From NCBI GenBank assembly GCA_902461995.1, contig CABQAA010000164.1, forward strand, positions 1-5,447: DNA of 5,447 nt, given 5' to 3'. Below the pieces are notes generated by a model that made no database searches, was not told the origin of the DNA, and was given only the letters and a program-made list of their open reading frames with translations. The position numbers were made by a program, and so were the translations under genes. Below, in pieces: positions 1 to 4,702 of this stretch. The stretch comes from an uncultured Oscillospiraceae bacterium. Its GTDB lineage: Bacteria > Bacillota > Clostridia > Oscillospirales > Acutalibacteraceae. Numbering within the stretch: position 1 is the stretch's first letter; the number at the start of each line of letters is the position of its first letter.

Positions 1-29
1 CGCCCATGAGGGCGGCCAGCAAAGACAAC

Positions 30-45
30 TCCGGCTGGGGCCGGA
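30..45 (-). terminator. Possible weak intrinsic terminator after the 150-residue protein gene
   Basis: Read on the minus strand, a perfect 6-bp GC-rich stem (TCCGGC / GCCGGA) with a 4-base loop begins 4 bases after the TAA stop of the 50-502 gene. It is followed by the partly T-rich tail GTTGTCTTTG. A second short hairpin (5-bp stem, cgccc/gggcg, loop atga) sits at 1-14, at the window edge. The stem is short and the T-tract is interrupted, so termination is possible but not secure. Confidence 0.3.
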
Positions 46-49
46 CCCG

Positions 50-502
50 TTATTCCCACTGAAGCGGCGGTTCGGACCCATCCTCGAGCGCCTCGTCAAT
101 AAGCCGGAGCATCTCGAGCGTGCTGCGGAAAGATTGTTGTTTTTGGGATTCCACCCATTGGATGGAGCCCTGCCATGTGGAATTGCGGCGGAATTGTACG
201 TGGATGATGAAAGTGGCCTTGTCTTTTTCACTCATGGTTCCGATGCCTTTCCTTTCTTTGCGGGTCTCGGACCTTTTCTTATCGGAAAAACAGCGATACT
301 CATCAAAACGGCTGGGAAATGAGAGAGAGTCGAACAACTCATCCAAAACGGCCAGCAGTTCCCGGTCGTTGGAAAACGGGATGGTTTTATCGTAGTAAGC
401 GTTGTAGACCTGGCCGCAGGGTATCCGATTTTCGAAGGATGAGATGCGGACCGTCACCTGGGTCGACATCGCCGTGACTAACGGTTTCACGGTTACCACC
501 AT
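50..502 (-). CDS. Hypothetical protein, 150 aa, two copies of a small beta-beta-alpha domain
   Basis: I do not recognise a named function. The protein is soluble, with no signal peptide or membrane segment. Two segments of about 45 residues (roughly 14-60 and 96-140) align without gaps at an offset of 82 residues. Identical pairs are N25/N107, G30/G112, K39/K121, F43/F125, E48/E130, L50/L132, D54/D136 and E55/E137, and hydrophobic positions also match (V32/I114, V52/L134, L53/I135, F57/L139). Each copy reads as two beta strands followed by a helix ending in L-x-x-[LI]-D-E. They are joined by a charged, Lys/Arg-rich linker (about 61-95). The C-terminal copy resembles a small uncharacterised Firmicutes family as I remember it, which is unverified. 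The ATG at 502 is preceded by GGAGG 10 bases upstream (513-517) and AAGGAGG further up (518-524). An internal ATG at 469 (M12) is an alternative start. The gene has its own promoter candidate and so is probably transcribed separately from the pilus-like cluster. Confidence 0.8.
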   Translation of the reverse strand: MVVTVKPLVTAMSTQVTVRISSFENRIPCGQVYNAYYDKTIPFSNDRELLAVLDELFDSLSFPSRFDEYRCFSDKKRSETRKERKGIGTMSEKDKATFIIHVQFRRNSTWQGSIQWVESQKQQSFRSTLEMLRLIDEALEDGSEPPLQWE

Positions 503-532
503 GTGGTTATGGCCTCCCCTCCTTTTTGTCTA

Positions 533-538
533 ATTATA
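533..538 (-). promoter_or_regulatory. Sigma-70-type -10 box (TATAAT) for the 150-residue protein gene
   Basis: On the minus strand there is a perfect TATAAT about 31 bases upstream of the ATG at 502, within a short AT-rich patch in otherwise GC-rich DNA. The hexamer 17 bases further upstream (ACCGAC) is a poor -35 match. A TTGTGA lies nearby, but with only an 11-base spacer. A perfect -10 with no good -35 fits an activator-dependent promoter. Transcription would start near 525-527, giving a leader of about 24 bases that consists mostly of the ribosome binding region. Confidence 0.55.
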
Positions 539-546
539 AAATCATC

Positions 547-565
547 CGGTCACAAGTCGGTCACA
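547..565 (-). repeat. Tandem direct repeat TGTGACCG, 11-base period, at the -35 position
   Basis: Two identical 8-base copies (plus-strand cggtcaca at 547-554 and 558-565) are separated by 3 bases, so they repeat every 11 bases, about one helical turn. They lie directly upstream of the TATAAT at 533-538 and cover the -35 region. OmpR/PhoB-family response regulators are known to bind direct repeats with this period next to weak -35 sites. That such a regulator acts here is inference. The repeat itself is plain in the sequence. Confidence 0.6.
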
Positions 566-585
566 GCTTAAAACGAAAGTGGCGG

Positions 586-607
586 GGCATCACAGACATG
601 ACTTGCC
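586..607 (-). terminator. Weak candidate terminator after the PilT gene
   Basis: Immediately after the TGA stop of the ATPase gene, the minus strand can fold GGCA-(AG)-TCA against TGA-TGCC: a 7-bp stem with a 2-base bulge and a 6-base loop. A T-rich stretch (CTTTCGTTTT) follows about 6 bases later. The stem is imperfect and the tract is displaced, so this is only a candidate end for the pilus-like operon. Confidence 0.2.
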
Positions 608-610
608 AGC

Positions 611-1678
611 TCATAGCGGCAGCTTTTTGGCCAGAGCCTCCGGATTGGCGCTATAGAGGAGTGCATTGTCCCGGGAGATGATCCCGTCTTGGGCCAGGCG
701 AAGAAGATCCGTATCCATGGACTGCATGCCGAGGGAACTGCCGGCATACAGTACATTGTCAATCTGATAAATTTTCGATTCCCGAATCATGGTCTGGACT
801 GCGGGGGTGACGACCATGATTTCGAATGCGGGAACCAGCCGGCCGTCGAGGGTGGGAATGAGCTGCTGAGAGACCACCGCCTGCAGAACCATAGACAGCT
901 GCACCCGGATTTGCTGCTGCTGATTCGGGGGGAAGACATCGATAATCCGATCGATGGTCTTGGCAGCGCCGACCGTGTGCAGGGTGGACAGGACGAGCTG
1001 CCCCGTTTCCGCGGCGGTGATCACGGTGCGGATGGTTTCGAAATCCCGCATTTCGCCGAGCAGAATCACATCGGGGGCTTGACGGAGCGCGGCCCGCAGG
1101 GCCGGTTCATACCCGCCGGTGTCGTGCAGGATCTCCCGCTGACTGACGATGCAGCGGTCGTGGGTATGGAGATACTCGATGGGATCTTCCAATGTGATGA
1201 CATGGCCATCCCTCGAGTGATTGATCCGGTCGATCATACAGGCGAGCGTGGTGGATTTGCCGCTGCCGGCAGGCCCCGTAATCAGAATCAGGCCCTTCTG
1301 GCAGCGACACAGGTTCAGTACAGAAGCGGGGATGTGCAGGGAGGCCGCATCGGGCAGAGTGAATGAAACGATCCGCAGAACGGCGGACAAGGATCCCCGC
1401 TGCTTGTATGCGCTACAGCGGAAACGTCCGAGACCACTGACGGAAAAGGAAAAATCGTCGTCGCCGGTTTCCAAAAGCGGGGTCATATCCCGCTTTCTGT
1501 TCAGGTCATAAATAGAGCGGATCAGCATTTCCGTATCTTCCGGTTTCAGATGAGCGCCCTGCGACTGCACGACCCGCCCGTTGATTTTATAGGCGATAGG
1601 GCTGCCGGAGACAATCAGGATATCCGACGCTCCCGCTTTCATCGCGTGTTCCAGCATGGGCTGCAATTCGATCGGCAC
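611..1678 (-). CDS. pilT: PilT-family type IV pilus retraction-type ATPase
   Basis: This is a cytoplasmic hexameric AAA-like secretion ATPase of the PilT/GspE superfamily, which in known systems powers pilus depolymerisation or twitching. Numbered from the GTG start (355 aa, usual PilT length), an N-terminal PAS-like region contains the family pattern GASDI...G.P.....NG. Walker A is GPAGSGKST (135-143), the Asp box ITLEDPIEY (161-169), Walker B VILLGEMRD (204-212) and the His box STLHT (231-235). A C-terminal AVQTMIRES (293-301) corresponds to PilT's AIRNLIRE signature and is followed by GMQSMD (317-322). There is no tetracysteine zinc motif and no long N-terminal domain, which argues against PilB/GspE. 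An ATG at 1741 would add 21 residues and overlap the previous gene by 50 bases. GTG at 1678 is preferred because AGGAGG lies 8 bases upstream and the N-terminus then matches normal PilT proteins. It is the last gene of the cluster. With no second ATPase in view, it might also serve as the sole motor. Confidence 0.93.
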   Translation of the reverse strand: MPIELQPMLEHAMKAGASDILIVSGSPIAYKINGRVVQSQGAHLKPEDTEMLIRSIYDLNRKRDMTPLLETGDDDFSFSVSGLGRFRCSAYKQRGSLSAVLRIVSFTLPDAASLHIPASVLNLCRCQKGLILITGPAGSGKSTTLACMIDRINHSRDGHVITLEDPIEYLHTHDRCIVSQREILHDTGGYEPALRAALRQAPDVILLGEMRDFETIRTVITAAETGQLVLSTLHTVGAAKTIDRIIDVFPPNQQQQIRVQLSMVLQAVVSQQLIPTLDGRLVPAFEIMVVTPAVQTMIRESKIYQIDNVLYAGSSLGMQSMDTDLLRLAQDGIISRDNALLYSANPEALAKKLPL

Positions 1679-1686
1679 GATGCTCG

Positions 1687-1692
1687 CCTCCT
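1687..1692 (-). promoter_or_regulatory. Ribosome binding site (AGGAGG) deciding the pilT start
   Basis: A perfect AGGAGG on the minus strand lies 8 bases before GTG at 1678, and its first base is the last base of the TGA stop (1694-1692) of the preceding gene. This supports the GTG start over the ATG at 1741 and implies coupling to translation of the upstream gene. Confidence 0.75.
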
Positions 1693-2225
1693 CAGTTGTT
1701 ACCCGGCCAGACGGGAAGGGGACTTTCTTCAGCCGGTTCATTGGTGCTGCACAATACGCGGCGCAGAAGTTTCGTGCGCAGGGGATCAGTCAAAGGCAGG
1801 ATTTCGAGCTCGGTGACAATCTCCTGCCCGTTACCGGCCGGGACGGAGAAGGTCAGCCGCCCGTCCGAGAGGGCTACCGTTTCCAGGGACGGGAGAAGCT
1901 GCCGGATCAGAGCCAAATACACCGCTTCCGGCCCCTGCGCCGCGTCGGGCGGCGTGAGACCGGGAGTTTGGAGACGCCCGGTCTGGGTCAGGGAGACGGT
2001 CTCCCGGCGGGCAGAGACAAGCAGGTCATCAATCGCAGCGAGAGTCTGCTCGACGGTGTCGTCCGCCTCATAATAAGCAACGGTATAATCAAAGGCCTTC
2101 TGTGTCAAACGGAGATCCGCCCGGGAGGACAGGAGAGAGAGGACCCCAAACGTGGTCAGTGCGAGCACCACAAAAATCATCAGGATGGAGGAAGCCCCCA
2201 TCCAGCCGGGGCGCCTTTTATTCAT
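1692..2225 (-). CDS. PilX/GspK-like membrane-anchored minor pilin-like protein, 177 aa
   Basis: A short basic N-terminus (MNKRRPGWMG) is followed by one hydrophobic helix at about 11-33 (from ASSILMIFVV through VLSLLSS). Next come a polar helical region, including AYYEADDTVEQTLAAIDDLL at 50-69, and a C-terminal part that looks beta-rich. The arrangement of Gly10-Ala11, hydrophobic stretch and long polar helix resembles the N-terminus of PilX/GspK-type minor pilins. The +5 residue after Gly10 is Leu rather than Glu; GspK-type proteins also lack that Glu. The ATG at 2225 overlaps the upstream stop as ATGA, and GAGGAGG lies about 8 bases before it, so the start is firm. Position between another pilin-like gene and pilT supports a role in the pilus-like machine. 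No catalytic motif is visible. The family assignment rests on N-terminal pattern and context, not on strong sequence identity. Confidence 0.8.
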   Translation of the reverse strand: MNKRRPGWMGASSILMIFVVLALTTFGVLSLLSSRADLRLTQKAFDYTVAYYEADDTVEQTLAAIDDLLVSARRETVSLTQTGRLQTPGLTPPDAAQGPEAVYLALIRQLLPSLETVALSDGRLTFSVPAGNGQEIVTELEILPLTDPLRTKLLRRVLCSTNEPAEESPLPVWPGNN

Positions 2226-2647
2226 AGCGGCACCTCCTCGGCAAAGGGAAGATAACGGGTAAGCGGCAGGCGGCAGAGCGGATCCGGATCGGCGCCTGCA
2301 TACACGCAGATTTCACCGCGTTCGAGCTGCCCGGCGAGGGCGTCACCGTCCGCCACCAAAACGGTTACGGTCAGGCCGTCGTTGTATGCACGCGTATAAA
2401 GCGCGGAGAGGTCCTCTTCGATGACATAGGTCCAGCCGTCGGCGGAATCGAACATGGCCGTGCCCTTGACACGGAACTGCTCCGCCGTATCCTGCGCGCG
2501 TTCGAGCGCGTCGCTGATCCGGCTGCTTTCCTGTTCTTTGCCATGTGCCGCAACAAACAGCCGGAGCGTAACAGCGGTGGACAGGGAAAAGAACAGGATG
2601 ACGAGAATGAGTTCCAGCAGGAACGCCATCGAACCGCTCTTTTTCAT
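2222..2647 (-). CDS. Prepilin-like minor pilin protein, 141 aa, degenerate cleavage site
   Basis: The N-terminus MKKSGSM is followed by AFLLELILVILFF, which aligns with the canonical prepilin core FTLIELLVVI: Glu12 falls at +5 if cleavage were between Met7 and Ala8. The expected Gly at -1 is replaced by Met; the nearest Gly is residue 5. The hydrophobic helix (about 8-33) continues into a polar amphipathic helix (about 36-62), as in pilins and pseudopilins, and then a globular domain containing GWTYVI (71-76) and GLTVTVLV (91-98). Cys114 and Cys125 could form a disulfide. A strong ribosome binding site, AAGGAGG (2654-2660), lies 6 bases before the ATG. The stop overlaps the next start as ATGA. 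The protein is probably inserted in the cytoplasmic membrane with the C-terminus outside. Whether it is processed by a prepilin peptidase is unclear. Confidence 0.82.
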   Translation of the reverse strand: MKKSGSMAFLLELILVILFFSLSTAVTLRLFVAAHGKEQESSRISDALERAQDTAEQFRVKGTAMFDSADGWTYVIEEDLSALYTRAYNDGLTVTVLVADGDALAGQLERGEICVYAGADPDPLCRLPLTRYLPFAEEVPL

Positions 2648-2679
2648 CGAACCCCTCCTTCCGCTGGTATCAAAATCGT

Positions 2680-3138
2680 TTATTCACGGGTCAAAGCGAT
2701 ATGCATGGTGTGGGGCCGGCCATCCCGACCGGCCGAGGTGACGGTGAGAAGGCCGTCTTCCTCCGCAAAGGAAAAGGCGGTCAAAGCCGTCACCGTTTCG
2801 CCCTTTTCGGGGTGAAACGGCGACCCCGCCTCGATCAAATATTCTTTCAGGGCGCCGCCCGTGTAATAAATACAGGTTTCGAAATCCTCTCCGTCGACTG
2901 TCTGGGTGAGCACCAGGACGGACAGGCTACCTCGGGTTTCCAGCGCAGCCCGGTCGGAGGACCGGATTTTATTCGCGACATAGGAAAGAGAGGCGCGCAC
3001 ATCGCCGCGGGCCTCCGTGTTTTCGACCGTGCGCTTGTATATCCGGGAACCGATGAGGATGAGCAGCATGGACAGCAGGGCGAAAAGACCGTACAGCAGG
3101 AAGACGAAGAGCGTGTCGATGGTATGCTTTCGGTTCAA
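2680..3138 (-). CDS. Membrane-anchored pilin-cluster protein, DUF4860-like, 152 aa, TTG start
   Basis: One membrane helix lies at about 9-30, after the short N-terminus MNRKHTID. It is followed by a polar helix with RASLSYVANKIRSSD (48-62). A beta-rich C-terminal domain includes ETCIYYTGGALKEYLIE (87-103) and a final strand pair (about 129-150). The R-x-S-L-S-Y-x-x-N-K-I-R segment and the layout match what I remember of the DUF4860 family from Clostridia pilus-like clusters; the family name is recalled, not searched. The fold order recalls GspJ-type minor pseudopilins. There is no Gly-plus-Glu(+5) prepilin signal. The start is TTG at 3138, overlapping the upstream TGA as TTGA, with GAAGGGGG 9 bases before it. 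The next in-frame ATG would fall inside the membrane helix, so the TTG start is well supported and translation is probably coupled to the upstream gene. Confidence 0.8.
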   Translation of the reverse strand: MNRKHTIDTLFVFLLYGLFALLSMLLILIGSRIYKRTVENTEARGDVRASLSYVANKIRSSDRAALETRGSLSVLVLTQTVDGEDFETCIYYTGGALKEYLIEAGSPFHPEKGETVTALTAFSFAEEDGLLTVTSAGRDGRPHTMHIALTRE

Positions 3139-3506
3139 GTCTCTTCGCCCCCTTCCGCCAGGACAGCGGCGGGGGAGACTCCTTCGCCGCGGCGGACCAC
3201 CTGTACGGTGGGCCAGATGTTGGAGCCGAACGGTTCATAGTCCACGACATAGCGTTCGTGATCGATGAAGAGGCCGTAATGCTCTTCCAGATAAGAGAGC
3301 GAATCCGGATACGCGCCTTCGATGGCGTAGCAGCTCACGAGGGATTTCCGGATCGCGCGCTCCAGAACGTGCTGCTGTTCGTCTTCCGCGGTTTTGGAAA
3401 TCCGGGAGAAGCCGAAAAGAAACACCAGCAGCACCACGGCAGCGAGTAGCAGGGAACACAGCACCCTCCAGAACGTGCGGGTGCGCCGGACCGGATAGAG
3501 GTGCAT
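3135..3506 (-). CDS. Small membrane-anchored pilin/pseudopilin-like protein, 123 aa
   Basis: A basic N-terminus (about 1-12, four Arg) precedes a strong membrane helix at about 13-34. An amphipathic segment follows, then AIEGAYPDSLSYLEEHYGL (61-79). The spacing of helix, then a G-x-YP turn, then a further helix recalls GspG/ComGC-type pseudopilins, where a G-x-YP motif follows the N-terminal helix. There is no prepilin cleavage motif, and the positive N-terminus suggests a simple N-in membrane anchor. The C-terminal tail (about 105-123) is acidic and low in complexity. The ATG at 3506 is preceded by AAAGG about 11 bases upstream, a moderate site. The stop overlaps the TTG start of the next gene. 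It lies 34 bases after the platform-protein gene. The pseudopilin relation is inference from one motif and context. Confidence 0.78.
   Translation of the reverse strand: MHLYPVRRTRTFWRVLCSLLLAAVVLLVFLFGFSRISKTAEDEQQHVLERAIRKSLVSCYAIEGAYPDSLSYLEEHYGLFIDHERYVVDYEPFGSNIWPTVQVVRRGEGVSPAAVLAEGGEET
3148..3155 (-). promoter_or_regulatory. Ribosome binding site (GAAGGGGG) supporting a TTG start
   Basis: On the minus strand a purine-rich GAAGGGGG lies 9 bases before the TTG at 3138, inside the end of the upstream gene. No other start codon in that frame is placed to use it, so it identifies TTG as the start of the 152-residue protein. Confidence 0.6.
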
Positions 3507-3540
3507 GGAATCACCAGCCTTTCGCGGGAATTCATCCTGT

Positions 3541-4605
3541 TCAGCCGATAGAGGACAGGATACTGATCAGAGGAAGCATCACCGAAAGCAGAATGCTTCC
3601 GATGATCACCGACAGGAGGATCACCAGCGTCGGCTCGATGACCGAAACCAGGCCCGACAGGGATTCGTCCACATCGGTCTCGTACTGCTCGGCCATCTTG
3701 CTCATCACGTCGTCGAGACGGCCGGTTTTTTCTCCCGTTTGAATCAGACGGGCATACAGGCCGGTGAAGAGATCCAGCTTCAGCAAAGCGGCGGAAAAGG
3801 CCATACCGCCGGACACGTTGTTCCGGCAGAGGCGGATCTTGTTTTTAACGACGGGATCGGCCACCACCTCTTCGGCCAGCTCCAGCGATTCTCCGAGATT
3901 ATACCCGCTCGAAAGCAGCATGGACATCACAGAGGCAAAGCGGCCGGAAGCGAACTGCCGGTAAAGACGGCGGAGGACAGGGAGATGCGCACTGCAGGAC
4001 ATGAGAATGCCGCGCCCCTTGGCGGACAGGGACAACACGAGCAGAACGACGAGCAGGAGCAGAAGCACACCGATCACGACCAGCGCGCAGCGGCCGATGC
4101 CGACGCCGAGATTCATCAGACCGGTGTTGGCAGCCGACTCGGCCCCGAGGTCCGTGAGAACCGAAGAAAAGATGGGCATAACCGCCACCACCAGTACGGC
4201 GATGACCGCCGCCATCAGCAGAATAAGGACAATGGGATACAGCACCGCGCTGCGAACGGTTCCACGCAGCCGGTCCTCCCGCTCATAATACAGGCTCAGA
4301 GAGTCGAGGACTTCCTCGAGTTTACCGGCGGTTTCCCCGATGCGGATCATCTGGACCATGTAGACGGGAAAGATCCCCACGCTGCGGACCGCTTCGTACA
4401 GGGATCCGGTTTCCTGCGCCACGTCGGCGATCTGCCGCAGCAGGTCCCGGCCGGCCCCCGAACCCTCCGCCGTCAGGGTGGAAAGCCCTTCCCCGAGCGG
4501 GATACCGGCCTTGAGCAGCAGGCCCGCCTGGGTGCAGAAAAGCGCCGTTTCCCTGGCCGGGATCCGGCCGGCGGCCGCCCGCGGGGCGGATGTGTTTTTG
4601 TTCAT
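3541..4605 (-). CDS. Type II secretion / type IV pilus platform protein (GspF/PilC family)
   Basis: This is the polytopic inner-membrane platform that couples the cytoplasmic ATPase to pilin insertion or removal. Counted from ATG at 4605 it has 354 residues, slightly short for the family (about 400) because the N-terminal extension is brief. Two tandem T2SF domains are visible, at about 19-145 and 219-347. Each carries the family's helical signature: IGETAGKLEEVL (89-100) and TGEKTGRLDDVM (290-301). Membrane helices lie at about 121-145, 170-194 and 323-347, the last starting with the typical EPTLVILLSVIIG. AAAGGA (4618-4623) lies 12 bases before this ATG and 6 bases before an in-frame TTG at 4611, which would add only two residues. 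The longer reading from 4680 lacks support because its extra N-terminus is low-quality and spans the ribosome binding site. It is the first gene of the pilus-like cluster in this window, which is unusual because an ATPase normally precedes it. Confidence 0.93.
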   Translation of the reverse strand: MNKNTSAPRAAAGRIPARETALFCTQAGLLLKAGIPLGEGLSTLTAEGSGAGRDLLRQIADVAQETGSLYEAVRSVGIFPVYMVQMIRIGETAGKLEEVLDSLSLYYEREDRLRGTVRSAVLYPIVLILLMAAVIAVLVVAVMPIFSSVLTDLGAESAANTGLMNLGVGIGRCALVVIGVLLLLLVVLLVLSLSAKGRGILMSCSAHLPVLRRLYRQFASGRFASVMSMLLSSGYNLGESLELAEEVVADPVVKNKIRLCRNNVSGGMAFSAALLKLDLFTGLYARLIQTGEKTGRLDDVMSKMAEQYETDVDESLSGLVSVIEPTLVILLSVIIGSILLSVMLPLISILSSIG

Positions 4606-4617
4606 GGTCAAAACCAT

Positions 4618-4623
4618 TCCTTT
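4618..4623 (-). promoter_or_regulatory. Ribosome binding site (AAAGGA) for the platform-protein gene
   Basis: The sequence on the minus strand reads AAAGGA, then ATGGTT, then TTG, ACC, ATG. Spacing is 6 bases to the TTG (4611), 12 to the ATG (4605) and 0 to the ATG at 4617. The last cannot be used with this site, so the true start is 4611 or 4605. Confidence 0.5.
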
Positions 4624-4652
4624 CTGACAGCCGTCGTACCTTCCGTGATTCC

Positions 4653-4677
4653 GCACCTCCAAAGGCGGGGGAGGCGC
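4653..4677 (-). other. RNA hairpin in the gap ahead of the pilus-like cluster
   Basis: On the minus strand GCGCCTCC can pair with GGAGGTGC over 8 bp (one G-U wobble) around a 9-base loop. The wobble would be an A-C mismatch in a plus-strand transcript, so the structure is better on the minus strand. No T-run follows it on that strand, so it is not a standard intrinsic terminator. It may be part of a 5' leader or a processing site between the transglutaminase gene and the cluster. No convincing promoter was found in this 97-base gap. Confidence 0.35.
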
Positions 4678-4702
4678 CACGTTTTTCCATACGGCCGGTC
4701 CG

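Noticed and set aside
689..1366. A 225-codon open frame on the plus strand
   Set aside because: It is antisense to the catalytic core of PilT, whose Walker and His-box motifs are unmistakable on the minus strand; the plus-strand product shows no recognisable motif.
4606..4680. Extended N-terminus of the platform protein from ATG 4680
   Set aside because: The added residues have no family resemblance and cover the AAAGGA ribosome binding site and the hairpin region.
4653..4686. Plus-strand terminator (stem followed by TTTTT at 4682-4686)
   Set aside because: On the plus strand the stem contains an A-C mismatch, and no plus-strand gene ends nearby for it to terminate.
4606..4702. c-di-GMP riboswitch in front of the pilus-like cluster
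   Set aside because: Such riboswitches precede some Clostridia pilus genes, but the gap is short and I see no match to the conserved GEMM-type core or receptor motifs.
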